Made by a program: the position numbers and the translations under genes
In this document: positions 42,488 through 52,164 of the stretch, in pieces
Position numbering within the stretch: position 1 is the first letter of the stretch
Layout: each line of letters opens with the position of its first letter
From: a virus
Length of the DNA: 64,000 bases
Strand: one strand, 5' to 3'
IMG/VR virus record: IMGVR_UViG_3300042197_001803
Coordinates: 31,858-95,857 of that record
Notes under the pieces: model-generated
Database searches by the model: none
Told to the model about the DNA's origin: nothing
The model's input: only the letters and a program-made list of their open reading frames with translations

Positions 42488-43500
42488 TCTGTAATACAAT
42501 TAGAACTTCCAAGGTTTATGATTTCAACATAATCAGGTGCACTAACACTGCCTTCACAAGCACATAATGATAAATAATACCCTGTGAATACATAGGATTC
42601 TACAGGATAATTAGGTCCCAAACAATATCTATAATATATTGTTGGTGTTGTTGTTAGGTAATCAGGATTTCTAAATTCATATCTAACACAATCACAAGGA
42701 CCAACAAAAGTGCTTGGTGTTGGGGTTGGTGTTGGTGTTTTTGTTGGTGTTACAGTTTTTGTTGGTGTTGGTGTTGGTGTAGGACTACTATTAGGGGTTT
42801 TAGTTGGTGTAGGTGTGGGTGTTGGTGTGTTAGAAACATTAGGTGTAATAGTAGGTGTTGGCGTAATCGTAGGTGTGGGTGTATTAGTCGGTGTTGCAGT
42901 TGGGCTTGGTTCTGTGACAAAATTTTGAACTGATGCACTGAATGAACAATCATATTCTGAAGTTAACTCACAAGTTGTGGTGGCGCTAAAGTCACCATAA
43001 TAATCAATTACCGTAGCACTATAGGTACCAACAGTTAAGTTTTGAATCGCAGGTGCTATATTACCATTACTCCAAATAACAGTGTATGGTGGAGTTCCGC
43101 CAGTAATCGATACCGACATTTCACCATCGGCTGACGTTGGTGAAGATGGATTTGAAATTACACATTCAATCTCCATTGGAAAAATTGTTATTACATTACA
43201 CTCATTAACTGGTTGTGGTTGAATGGGTAATGGTGTAGGAGTTGGTTCTTCGCAGGGATTTTCAAGTAAACACGCGTAACAATCAGAACCGTAGTATAAC
43301 GTTTCAACTACATCACTATATATTGGGGAATCATTAGGAACTAACCCTTCATAATAAACACCACATATTGTTTGTGTTTCGGTTATTACTTTATATGTTA
43401 CACCAACAATAAATGGTTCTACAGGTATAAACTCAATACCAAAGTAGTTATCCTTATCATTTGGATATTCACAACAAGTCCTAAAATATAAAAATCCCAT
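42484..43500 (-). CDS. SprB and Thr/Pro-linker tail protein, 338 residues
   Basis: The first 85 residues are a Cys-containing domain that ends in [20 protein letters not shown]. Residues about 110-180 form a SprB repeat ([20 protein letters not shown], then [16 protein letters not shown]). After this comes a Thr/Pro linker (about 195-260, [20 protein letters not shown] and more) and a final Cys-containing domain that begins [14 protein letters not shown]. The order is domain, SprB, linker, domain. Its end overlaps the next gene by four bases. Confidence 0.78.
   Translation of the reverse strand: MGFLYFRTCCEYPNDKDNYFGIEFIPVEPFIVGVTYKVITETQTICGVYYEGLVPNDSPIYSDVVETLYYGSDCYACLLENPCEEPTPTPLPIQPQPVNECNVITIFPMEIECVISNPSSPTSADGEMSVSITGGTPPYTVIWSNGNIAPAIQNLTVGTYSATVIDYYGDFSATTTCELTSEYDCSFSASVQNFVTEPSPTATPTNTPTPTITPTPTITPNVSNTPTPTPTPTKTPNSSPTPTPTPTKTVTPTKTPTPTPTPSTFVGPCDCVRYEFRNPDYLTTTPTIYYRYCLGPNYPVESYVFTGYYLSLCACEGSVSAPDYVEIINLGSSNCITE
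42709..42905 (-). repeat. Thr/Pro linker repeat in 338-residue protein
   Basis: Repeated units of GTTGGTGTTGGTGTT type on the plus strand encode TPTPT on the minus strand. The low complexity invites recombination with the similar blocks at 35541, 40434 and 45012. Confidence 0.8.
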
Positions 43501-43512
43501 TTATGTTTAGAT

Positions 43513-43525
43513 TATAAATATAAAT
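43513..43525 (-). promoter_or_regulatory. Double TATTTATA element upstream of 43500 gene
   Basis: The coding strand reads TTTATATTTATA 12 bases before the ATG at 43500, after the glycosyltransferase stop. It would give the SprB/linker genes downstream their own start. Confidence 0.35.
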
Positions 43526-43532
43526 AATCGTT

Positions 43533-44498
43533 TTATTGTTTTTTGATTATTTCTTTCATAAGTTCTACGTATTTTTTTGTAGCACTATTGTTGTCCACAT
43601 AATCAAAGTAATTAATATTTTCTTTTAGTTTTTCTAACGGGTTAACATTTATGAAATCACCTTTAAAAAATTTTGTGTTTTTTAAGTCTGCGGTTACACC
43701 TGCCATATGTAATATTGGTCTCTTTTCATAAATTTTGATATCATCGGTTGCCCAAGAAAAATCAAGTTCTTTTGTTATTTTAGTTTCTTTATCAAAATAC
43801 CATAAGTTCCATAATAAAGACCACATTTCTGCAGTCCAAAATTGTATCTCACCAGGATTAATTGGGAATCTTCTCTGATAATCCAACATTTGATTATATA
43901 ATGGAGTACAATCCATATATATCTTTTCCCAAATCATCCAATCTGTTTTTTTAATAATGTATTGACCGCCACCAGAATTATCTTGGTTACATTCAACACA
44001 TTGGGGGTCAATACCTACCACATCACACATTTCTTGTAACAATTGTCCTTTACCTGAATTTGGGTGAGTTTTTTCATATCTTTCACAACAATCCATAATA
44101 TAGTTGTAACCTATATATCCAATAGTGTCGGACAAATAAATAACATCATCTTTAAGTAGTGATTTAAAATTTGGTAGTTCTCTAAAAATTATATCAGAAT
44201 CATGTAAGAAAAAACAATCACCGTGTTCAGGAAACTCTCTAAGCCATTTATAAATTAAAAATGGTTTTATACTTGGTATATATTTTTTATCTTCTCTATC
44301 ATCTAAATAATGATGAATATTAATACCTAAATCTTTTAAAGATAAAGATTCTTTAGTTGGTTCCGTATTTGGTGTTACTATACCTAATAAAACATGTATA
44401 TCTTTTGGATTTATACCTTTTTGTATAAAATTTTCAACATAAACTCTAATTTGCCAATGAAAATAAGGTACGTCAGGTTGTGATGTAACAAACAACAT
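43533..44498 (-). CDS. Putative glycosyltransferase (GT-A type)
   Basis: A 321-residue protein. VPYFHWQIRVYVENFIQKGI with IHVLLGIVT at the start and GDCFFLHDSDIIFRELPNF at about residues 92-110 are visible; the D-S-D is in the place of the metal-binding DXD of GT-A enzymes. Later come SGGGQYIIKKTDW and GEIQFWTAEMWSLLWNLWYF. The layout is like the peptidyl-serine galactosyl- and hydroxyproline arabinosyl-transferases. The exact sugar and acceptor are unknown. It lies among genes with mucin-like Thr/Pro linkers, which makes glycosylation of those tail proteins an attractive guess. Confidence 0.65.
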   Translation of the reverse strand: MLFVTSQPDVPYFHWQIRVYVENFIQKGINPKDIHVLLGIVTPNTEPTKESLSLKDLGINIHHYLDDREDKKYIPSIKPFLIYKWLREFPEHGDCFFLHDSDIIFRELPNFKSLLKDDVIYLSDTIGYIGYNYIMDCCERYEKTHPNSGKGQLLQEMCDVVGIDPQCVECNQDNSGGGQYIIKKTDWMIWEKIYMDCTPLYNQMLDYQRRFPINPGEIQFWTAEMWSLLWNLWYFDKETKITKELDFSWATDDIKIYEKRPILHMAGVTADLKNTKFFKGDFINVNPLEKLKENINYFDYVDNNSATKKYVELMKEIIKKQ

Positions 44499-44554
44499 AT
44501 TTTTTTATTATTAAATATAGTTCATGTTATTTTGTAATAAATGATATTTCAGGA

Positions 44555-44564
44555 GATATTTATA
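44555..44564 (+). promoter_or_regulatory. TATTTATA element upstream of 44569 gene
   Basis: GATATTTATATAATATG: the element is four bases before the start codon of a plus-strand tag-like gene, in the divergent spacer 44499-44568. Confidence 0.35.
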
Positions 44565-44568
44565 TAAT

Positions 44569-44748
44569 ATGAAATTACTCAAAACAATAACTAAATTAGT
44601 TTTAGAATCTAAGGATGCTTTGGATAGAGCCGCTGAGCGAGGTGTTAGTGAAAAAGAATTGGATAGGTTGGAAAAAAACTACATTGATTCATTAAAATTG
44701 ATGAAATTGTATGAGAATATTGGGAAATCTAATCCTGATAAAAATTAA
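44569..44748 (+). CDS. Small tag-like protein, 59 residues
   Basis: The protein begins [20 protein letters not shown] and continues [20 protein letters not shown] with a short tail. The first part has the form of the N-terminal tags on other genes (hydrophobic-x-x-L-V-L-E-S). The rest is a charged helix. It is alone on the plus strand within the minus-strand tail operon and its end overlaps the SprB gene stop by four bases. It may be a packaged peptide or a tagged accessory protein. Confidence 0.6.
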   Translation: MKLLKTITKLVLESKDALDRAAERGVSEKELDRLEKNYIDSLKLMKLYENIGKSNPDKN

Positions 44749-47432
44749 CATCCGCCACCAATTGGTGAGCACTCTATCCCTAATACCCCACTTCCACTGA
44801 TATTAAATACTTGATTCACCCCACCTTGTTTCAAGAAACCACCCCAAAGGAATAAACCTGTCAATGAGTCATTAATATATATTGTAACACCATTTGTTAA
44901 CGATGTTACACCATATGTTGTGTATACTGTTATTGTTGAACCTGTGACATCACAAAGACCACCAACACAATATGATGAATTCCAAATAACTGTATGAGCT
45001 CTGTATAACGGACTTGGTGTTGGGGTTCTTGTTGGTGTAACAGTAGGTGTTGTGGTAGGTGTAATAGTAGGTGTTACTGTAGGAGTCGTGGTTGGTGTTG
45101 GGCTAGCAAATTGTGTTGGTGTAGGAGTTGTGGTTGGTGTAGGACTTGCAAACATTGTTGGTGTAACTGTAGGTGTGGCCGTTGGTGTTGGTGAAGGTGT
45201 TTTAGTTGGTGTTAATCCTGGTGTTACTGTTGGTGTTGGTGTTACATTTGGTGTTCTAGTTACTGTAGGTGTTGGTGTTGGTGAAGGAGGTACATCACAA
45301 GCAACACAAGAAATATTGTAAAATATTACCATATCAATCAAAACTTGCTTGTCAGATAATGTCACATTAGGGTCACAATTACTTAAAATTTTAATTATGT
45401 TATTTTCAGGGTCTATTATAACATTTCCAATACCACTTTCAGTTTCTAAAACTTCTTCTATTGTATCATACCACAAATTGTCGGATGGATAATCATTTAA
45501 TGTCGTACCTGTATAAAAATTCTTTGATGCTATAGTAGTACCCAAAGTAATTTTAACTTGGAATACAGCACTATTTAATACACAATTAACATCATCAATA
45601 GTAAGGTCATAGAAACCTTCATTTAACATTTCTCTAGGACCTTTTTTAATTTGGATTCCGCTATTTGTAAAATTAGTATCACAAATAGAATATGTTTGGT
45701 AAGACGTAATTAAGTTAGTACCTTCAATAACAACTGATTTTTGTTTAGTACATCCCAAACTATCTGTTACGGTTAATGTGTAGGTACCTGCGGATAAGTT
45801 ATTAACAGTTAAACCAGTTTGACCATTAACGTTACTACTCCAAACCAAATTAAACTGAGGCTCTCCATCAGTAATAAACGCAGTTATCGAGCCATCATTT
45901 CCATTTGTAGTATTAATACCTGCTAAAATAAAATCAACATTTGTTGATGGGTCAACAAAATATGATGTAGTGATTGTACATCCCGTTCCATCGGTAACTG
46001 TAACTACATTATTTCCTGACGCTAAATTAGTGAACGTATATCCACTATCACTTGTTGGTCCGAATACAGATGCGTTAGCAATAAATGTGTATGGTGGAGT
46101 ACCACCTGAAATACCCAATTCAAGAGACCCATTTGAAAGTCCGCAAGTAGTACCAGTAGTACTACCTGTTAAATTCATAGTAGATAGATTATTAATTGTG
46201 TATGCACTTGTAAACGTACAAACACCGTCTTCAATAGTTAAATTATACGTACCAGCCGATAGATTGGTAAACTGCCAAGTCTGACTTGTGGTTGCTTGAG
46301 ATACACTACTACCATCAGGATATTCTAATGTGTATGTGTAGTTGCCTGACCCACCAAATATTGATATAGGGTTTAATGAACCACCATTATTACCACATAA
46401 AGTAGGATTAACACTAACACTTGTTATTGAAAATCCACCAGGTGGTAATACAGAAGTTGTTGTAGTGAATGTACATAAACCCGCATCAGTTACCTGTATT
46501 GTAAACACGCCAGGTGCTAAATTAGTAAACTCATATGTCGGTTCAAACGTTATTTGAATTGTTCCGTTAGAACCTGAATAATAATATGGTGCAGTACCTC
46601 CAGTTACTGTTATTTCAACCCTTCCGTTTGAAGTAAAACAGTCAGGGTTTGTTGTAACTAAAGAACCTAATCCGATTGGTGGTACATTTGGAACTGATGT
46701 TGATTTTGTTACCGCACATCCTGTTGAGTCTGTAACGGTAACGCTATATCCACTTGCGGTTAAACCTGTTATACTTGATGTGGTTTCTCCGTTATTCCAC
46801 AAATATGTGTATGGTGGGTTACCTGTAATACCAGTTACGAATATTTTACCCGAATCTACTGAACAGCCCGCGTCTGCAACAACATAAAAACCAAAATCAA
46901 CGGTAGTTGAGCTTTTTACTATACATGTTTGAGTTTTACCTGTACACCCACCCCCATCATCAACAACAATATAGTAAGTATCGGCAGTTAAAAACCCATC
47001 AAAAGTTATTGTACCGTCAAATGAACTACCAGATGTTATAAAAAGATTGTCATCATTATATAAACTAAATGTTGCGGTACCATAATAGTTTGTTGTTGAT
47101 GCTGACAAACTACCGTTATTTAAACCGCAAGTTGTATTACCAATTGCGGTTATTGAAGCGCAAGTTCCGCTAGAGATATAAATATTAACAGGTAATATGG
47201 TATTAGTTGGTGTACAACTATCAATAATATTAATGGTATATGTGTCGGCAGATAAACCTGATATTGAGTATTGTGTTACTCCAACACCTAAAGCTGTGGT
47301 TCCTGATGCGGGATTAACCCATTGAATACTATAATCAGGCGCACTGCCTAAGATGTCTATGGTAAACGCTCCTGAGTTTGTATTACTACAGTCGCCAGTT
47401 ATTGAAATATTATATCCTAAAACACAAGACAT
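44745..47432 (-). CDS. Seven-repeat SprB-type tail adhesin with linker
   Basis: An 895-residue protein. Residues 1 to about 560 are about seven SprB-type beta repeats of 75-85 residues. Good examples are [20 protein letters not shown] with [17 protein letters not shown], and [20 protein letters not shown] with [11 protein letters not shown] bridging domain ends in [14 protein letters not shown], then comes a Thr/Pro linker of about 105 residues ([20 protein letters not shown] onward), and a small Gly-rich C-terminal domain ends in ECSPIGGGC. There is no signal peptide or type-9 secretion tail, so it is a virion, not a host-surface, protein. It is probably a receptor-binding or decoy component. 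Confidence 0.8.
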   Translation of the reverse strand: MSCVLGYNISITGDCSNTNSGAFTIDILGSAPDYSIQWVNPASGTTALGVGVTQYSISGLSADTYTINIIDSCTPTNTILPVNIYISSGTCASITAIGNTTCGLNNGSLSASTTNYYGTATFSLYNDDNLFITSGSSFDGTITFDGFLTADTYYIVVDDGGGCTGKTQTCIVKSSTTVDFGFYVVADAGCSVDSGKIFVTGITGNPPYTYLWNNGETTSSITGLTASGYSVTVTDSTGCAVTKSTSVPNVPPIGLGSLVTTNPDCFTSNGRVEITVTGGTAPYYYSGSNGTIQITFEPTYEFTNLAPGVFTIQVTDAGLCTFTTTTSVLPPGGFSITSVSVNPTLCGNNGGSLNPISIFGGSGNYTYTLEYPDGSSVSQATTSQTWQFTNLSAGTYNLTIEDGVCTFTSAYTINNLSTMNLTGSTTGTTCGLSNGSLELGISGGTPPYTFIANASVFGPTSDSGYTFTNLASGNNVVTVTDGTGCTITTSYFVDPSTNVDFILAGINTTNGNDGSITAFITDGEPQFNLVWSSNVNGQTGLTVNNLSAGTYTLTVTDSLGCTKQKSVVIEGTNLITSYQTYSICDTNFTNSGIQIKKGPREMLNEGFYDLTIDDVNCVLNSAVFQVKITLGTTIASKNFYTGTTLNDYPSDNLWYDTIEEVLETESGIGNVIIDPENNIIKILSNCDPNVTLSDKQVLIDMVIFYNISCVACDVPPSPTPTPTVTRTPNVTPTPTVTPGLTPTKTPSPTPTATPTVTPTMFASPTPTTTPTPTQFASPTPTTTPTVTPTITPTTTPTVTPTRTPTPSPLYRAHTVIWNSSYCVGGLCDVTGSTITVYTTYGVTSLTNGVTIYINDSLTGLFLWGGFLKQGGVNQVFNISGSGVLGIECSPIGGGC
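45012..45290 (-). repeat. Thr/Pro linker repeat in 895-residue protein
   Basis: About 280 bases that encode TPT/TVT/TAT steps with two copies of [11 protein letters not shown]. Similar to the other linker blocks, and a hot spot for length change. Confidence 0.8.
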
Positions 47433-50400
47433 TAACTACATGTAATATTAAAGTTTATTCCGACATTTAAATTAAAATTTAATCCTACATCGGAAACCGA
47501 ACATATTAAATTATAAATAACCACAGTATCATTATTTGTAAAATAATAATCATATCCGTAGTTTTTTAAATCGTTAAGTGCGGCAATTAAGGCGTTGTCC
47601 CAATCTGATATTGATGGTGAACTCAAAGATGAATCTATGTAACCAACACCATTAAAAAATGAATAACTAACAATATCGTTATTATTTATTTTTATATCAA
47701 CAAACCACTCAGTATTTAAAGTATTAAGTTGACAATCGTTTAATTGATATCCGTTATCAACCAAATAATTATTTAAAACATAACCCAAAACACCATTAAA
47801 ATTAATAATTGTTCCACTGTTATACCAAGGGTACTTACCACATTCAACAACTTGTATATCACAGTCATATCTAAAAATATTTGTAGTTAATTCACATGGT
47901 TTACAAGGAATAGGTACTAATTGACAACCCTCCTGTCTTCTCCAAACAAATTTTTGTCTATGAAATATTGAGTTTTCGTACCTAACACCAGTATTCCAAA
48001 TTGTTGTTGCTGGTATCATCTGTTCAACCAACCTAATCCAATAATCACCCAATCCTTCAACATACTCAATCATTGTTTTATAGTTAAAGTTATTATTTTC
48101 AATACCAGCCTGTTGTTGTGATTCCAAATATTTCCAATATATCGAAGCTAATGTTGGGTATCCACCTGTTTTACCATCAGTGGCAAATTGTCTATTTCTT
48201 ACGTTAATTGTATTTAACCAAAATGTTTGAGCGAACTCAAAAAATGTATTCCTTTTTGGTTGTGGGTTTATCGTAGTCCAATCAATACCACCTCTTTGAG
48301 GGTACAAATACACTGGATTTGGGTCACAATAAGTAGGTGCAACATATCCCAAACCTTGGTTAGGTATTGGATAATTAAATTGTCTTGACATGTACCATAC
48401 GTCATATGCAAGTCCTTGTCCAGGATTTAAAAATAAATCAACGTTTTTAACATTTAACACTAGTCTTTCATCACTAACATTGTATCTAGCATTAATATTA
48501 GCATCCAAATTAGACCTTAACCCAACTTCATAATCAGCCCAACTTTTGTTATTATCAATTGTTGGTGTTAAATAATAACCTAAATTCATAAAAGGAAATT
48601 TCCTAAATTTATTTAAGTATACTTGACCGTAAGAATAAGGTTGTAATTTAGTTTGATAGTTAGGATTTGACCCCGTAAAAACACTATTTGTTAAGTCAAC
48701 TTCTTCAGGTGCTCGGTGTTGTGGTGTTTGTTCAAACCAACCACTACCTATTTGAAAATAATATGCTTCACTGTCTTCAATAGCTCTAGGATAACCTTCC
48801 TCATCCATTGGGTATTCATCTATTGTTATGTTCGCGTCTTGTATTATTGTTTGAGTTGTAAATCCTGTATACGGATTACCAAATATAAAGAAAATATTAC
48901 CATCTTCTAAAGTTGGTAATTCCTGAACATATGTACCACCAGATATTGTGACAAACTGAGTGTTAAATTGGTTAAGATTTATTCTTTGGTCGGCTAAGTA
49001 AACATACTCATTAAACTCAACTAAGGCCTCAGGAGCCCCAATAAGCCTCATAAGTATTTCTATAGATTTTCTAGTACCTTTTGATTTAAAAAGATATGCT
49101 GAGTTTAATATTAAGTTTCTATAATACTGATAGTTTAATTCATCAGGAGTACTAGATTTAGATAATCCTGAATAAAGTGATGGTTCACTATTTTTTTGAC
49201 CAAAAACCGAACTTAAAAAAGCGTCATTAGTTATTGGAGAAATATTTGTGGTCCACCCTAATGTTTGGGCTAAGTTTTTAAGTAATTGGGAAGGTATGTC
49301 ATTACCAACATTATAATTCACCGAATTCATATAAGCCAAAGCGTCTATGAATTTTTTTGTTTCATCAAAACTTCTACCGTATATCTGTAAAACTTTTTCC
49401 ATTTTTTGAGTTACAGTATCAAACTCTCTGAACGCATCGGTTATAAAAAATCTAGACACTAAATTTGTTGTAAACTCATCAAAAAATGCACTTGTTTCGT
49501 TCAAACTTTCTAAATAATTTTCAAATGCTTTAGATACAATATCTAAATTCCAACTACCATCTAAACTCCATGTAATATTTTCATACCCTGTATAATATTG
49601 ACCATTTTCTGTTTGTCTGGGTACTTGAAAAGTTGCTGTATATATTGGGGAGGTTTCTCTATTTAATAAAAAGTTTTCTACTTCATCTAAATCTTCATTA
49701 AAAATTCTGTTCACCTCAAAATCATTTGGTCTGATAACTAAATTATCATAAGTGAAATTTTGACCTGAAAATGGGTTGCCTTCAACAACAATAGTTAAAG
49801 TACCAAATTCTATGTTTTGAGTTGGGGTTATTCTTAAAACCGAATACCCCGCACCACTGTAATACAAAGAATATTTACTGTAATTATTTGTCATGTCTCT
49901 CAATGGAGATACTCCTATTTCTCGTAGTTCTAAATTTCTTGCGGAGTTAACTGAGAAATCAACGTCAAATGGATTCCTTAACTTTGAGACATCTAAATCG
50001 AAACTAGTTTCGTTAAATATTGAATTGTATACTATATTTGTCGCGGTTACCCCTGTTACATAGTTTATACCCATAAAGGTTGATTCTATGGCTGCAGGAA
50101 ACTTACTAATAATTGTTTGAACTGATGTTGAGAGTCTTTTAACCATTGACCCATATAGAGTAAAATTGGTAATTTGACTTAGGTCAAAATTAGGATATAC
50201 TTTAAAATTATTTTCAAAAATCGCCTTTGATTGAGCAACACTTTCAACACCCATAGACTCTAAACTAATCGGGTCTGAGAAGGTACCAGTATTAAAATTT
50301 CTATTAGTCTTTTCTGTTACACCTGTAGTAAATTGGAAATTACCTTGCGTTAATCCACCTCCAGCAACTAACTGAAATCCAACTAAATTGTCGGAAAATG

Positions 50401-50452
50401 TTCCAGCTCCAGTTGCGGGGGTAGGAGGACAGATGTATTTTTTATTCGCCAT
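47432..50452 (-). CDS. Large baseplate/tail protein, 1006 residues
   Basis: It begins [20 protein letters not shown]. The middle has [35 protein letters not shown] and [20 protein letters not shown], the pattern of gpI-like tail/baseplate proteins. Later come [40 protein letters not shown] and Cys-x-x-Cys elements ([10 protein letters not shown]), with a beta-rich end. It is coupled by TAATG to both neighbours (stop at 47432, start at 50452). A baseplate wedge or hub-associated role is likely; the exact T4 counterpart is not clear. Confidence 0.78.
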   Translation of the reverse strand: MANKKYICPPTPATGAGTFSDNLVGFQLVAGGGLTQGNFQFTTGVTEKTNRNFNTGTFSDPISLESMGVESVAQSKAIFENNFKVYPNFDLSQITNFTLYGSMVKRLSTSVQTIISKFPAAIESTFMGINYVTGVTATNIVYNSIFNETSFDLDVSKLRNPFDVDFSVNSARNLELREIGVSPLRDMTNNYSKYSLYYSGAGYSVLRITPTQNIEFGTLTIVVEGNPFSGQNFTYDNLVIRPNDFEVNRIFNEDLDEVENFLLNRETSPIYTATFQVPRQTENGQYYTGYENITWSLDGSWNLDIVSKAFENYLESLNETSAFFDEFTTNLVSRFFITDAFREFDTVTQKMEKVLQIYGRSFDETKKFIDALAYMNSVNYNVGNDIPSQLLKNLAQTLGWTTNISPITNDAFLSSVFGQKNSEPSLYSGLSKSSTPDELNYQYYRNLILNSAYLFKSKGTRKSIEILMRLIGAPEALVEFNEYVYLADQRINLNQFNTQFVTISGGTYVQELPTLEDGNIFFIFGNPYTGFTTQTIIQDANITIDEYPMDEEGYPRAIEDSEAYYFQIGSGWFEQTPQHRAPEEVDLTNSVFTGSNPNYQTKLQPYSYGQVYLNKFRKFPFMNLGYYLTPTIDNNKSWADYEVGLRSNLDANINARYNVSDERLVLNVKNVDLFLNPGQGLAYDVWYMSRQFNYPIPNQGLGYVAPTYCDPNPVYLYPQRGGIDWTTINPQPKRNTFFEFAQTFWLNTINVRNRQFATDGKTGGYPTLASIYWKYLESQQQAGIENNNFNYKTMIEYVEGLGDYWIRLVEQMIPATTIWNTGVRYENSIFHRQKFVWRRQEGCQLVPIPCKPCELTTNIFRYDCDIQVVECGKYPWYNSGTIINFNGVLGYVLNNYLVDNGYQLNDCQLNTLNTEWFVDIKINNNDIVSYSFFNGVGYIDSSLSSPSISDWDNALIAALNDLKNYGYDYYFTNNDTVVIYNLICSVSDVGLNFNLNVGINFNITCS

Positions 50453-51360
50453 TATTGAGTAATGTTTGTGAAGTTTTTGCTAAAATCAATATTATCACCT
50501 CTATCTTGTCTAACCTCATATAACAATTCATTAAATTGGTCACGAATTTCATATAGATTGTATTGTCTGTATATATTGTTGCTAGTATCGTACATTGTGT
50601 AGATACCGTCGTCAATAGATTTAGTTTGATTACCAAACAATGCAATTGCTAATGTAGAGAAGTCGTGTTCAGCCATCTCAATGTCTAAAGTTATTGGGTT
50701 AAAGAATGTATTTGTTATAATAATATTTTGATTTGGCTGACCAATATATGGTGTTGCGTTTGGTTTGTTAGTTGGTGATGAAGATGGTGATAGAGTACAA
50801 AAAATTAAATTCGTATTATTATCGGTGTATCTGTATCTTATAGCCTTTTGTGATGTATTGGTTAAGTTCTGTATAACAGGTTCACAATAAAAAGAAGAAG
50901 TAATTACTCTAAAAAAATTAGGTATTTTAGTTCCATCGGCATTTAGATATTCAATTCTAAATCCAACTAACCCTTGATTAACGAATTTGTTTCTAAATTG
51001 TGATGGTACACTATTTAGGTCAATAACCAACCCTTTTACGTTGGGTAATGCTGATAATACACCGCAATCTAAAATTGTACATCTAATTTGAGCTGGCCTA
51101 ATGTATAAAGTATAAATTCCAATCCTATTAAATTGGTCAGCAGGTAATCTTAAATTATATAAACCACCTAATATTTCAATATTAGGATTACCACCTGTTG
51201 ACGCGTTATTAAAATAAGGTCTTAGAATCGCCGCGGAATCAAGTTTAGTTAATATAAAATTTTCTGTTTCATCCCTAGATGGGGTATAATTCAGAATAAT
51301 CTCCACATCTTCGGGAGATACATCTGCGGGTCTTATAGTACCATAAACACCAGTTGCCAT
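50452..51360 (-). CDS. Structural (baseplate) protein, 302 residues
   Basis: A beta-rich protein, MATGVYGTIRPADVSPEDVE at the start, then DETENFILTKLDSAAILRPY, LPADQFNRIGIYTLYIRPAQ and at the end IYRQYNLYEIRDQFNELLYE. It has a short Ser/Pro-rich bit (SPSSSPTNKPNATPYIG). No exact family is recognised but the position between two tail genes and the composition support a virion role. Its ATG overlaps the homing endonuclease stop. Confidence 0.72.
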   Translation of the reverse strand: MATGVYGTIRPADVSPEDVEIILNYTPSRDETENFILTKLDSAAILRPYFNNASTGGNPNIEILGGLYNLRLPADQFNRIGIYTLYIRPAQIRCTILDCGVLSALPNVKGLVIDLNSVPSQFRNKFVNQGLVGFRIEYLNADGTKIPNFFRVITSSFYCEPVIQNLTNTSQKAIRYRYTDNNTNLIFCTLSPSSSPTNKPNATPYIGQPNQNIIITNTFFNPITLDIEMAEHDFSTLAIALFGNQTKSIDDGIYTMYDTSNNIYRQYNLYEIRDQFNELLYEVRQDRGDNIDFSKNFTNITQ

Positions 51361-52139
51361 TATATTTCTTTTTTAATTAATTTATTATTTTTTTTATCAA
51401 CAACGATAATTTCAACATTACCAATATTTTCATTAACATATTTAATTTTTAGTAATTGTTTATTTTCAAAATCATTTTTAAAACGATTTTTAGCATTACC
51501 AAGTAAAATTTCAAAAGTGTAGTCAGACTTTATTTCAATATATTTACCATCTAAAATAAAATCAGGATAATATAATCCAAAAGGTGTTAATATTGGGTCG
51601 CAGTTATTTGGTAATTTTTTATTTTCGTTAATCAATTTTTCTATATAAAACTTTTCAAACGTACCTTGGCAAGTTAATCCTTTTATTTTGTAGAATTTAC
51701 AAACACCACCTTTAATTTTTCTTTTACCACTTAAATTAATTTTGTTTTGAGCTTTTTTCATATTAGATTTGACATCATCTGATAATCTCACACCAGTTTT
51801 TATAATTTTCATCGCCTCGCTTTTATTTCTTCTATAGTTAGATTTTTGTAAATATTTATCGATAAACGATTTAGATAAGTTAAGTTTTTTTGAAATTTCG
51901 TTAGGTGACTTAAATTCGTCACAATACATTTTTTTTATTTCATTTTTCTGTGATTGGTTTAAAGTCAACTTTACCCCGTTACTTTTTGGTTTTTTTAATA
52001 ATCCTTCAGATTTTAATATTTTTATTATGGGTGTTTTACTAACATTGAAGAATTCACCAATACGTAAACAACTTAAACCAATAGAATATAATTCTTTAAT
52101 TTTAATTATCTCATTTGTAGTAAACACTTTTTGTCTCAT
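51360..52139 (-). CDS. Homing endonuclease, PD-(D/E)XK-like with HTH
   Basis: The ATG at 52139 (MRQKVFTTNEIIKIKELYSI, 259 residues) is preferred over one at 52172 that would lie inside the upstream gene. Two helix-turn-helix segments come first: LRIGEFFNVSKTPIIKILKS and SPNEISKKLNLSKSFIDKYL. After a basic middle with a NUMOD-like KGGVCKFYKIKGL and FEKFYIEKLINEN comes GLYYPDFILDGKYIEIKSDY at about residue 195, a P-D-x(n)-E-x-K nuclease core. It interrupts the baseplate operon, as homing genes do. The leader has GAATATTTATTATTATG. Confidence 0.75.
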   Translation of the reverse strand: MRQKVFTTNEIIKIKELYSIGLSCLRIGEFFNVSKTPIIKILKSEGLLKKPKSNGVKLTLNQSQKNEIKKMYCDEFKSPNEISKKLNLSKSFIDKYLQKSNYRRNKSEAMKIIKTGVRLSDDVKSNMKKAQNKINLSGKRKIKGGVCKFYKIKGLTCQGTFEKFYIEKLINENKKLPNNCDPILTPFGLYYPDFILDGKYIEIKSDYTFEILLGNAKNRFKNDFENKQLLKIKYVNENIGNVEIIVVDKKNNKLIKKEI

Positions 52140-52164
52140 AATAATAAATATTCTTTTTATGTTT

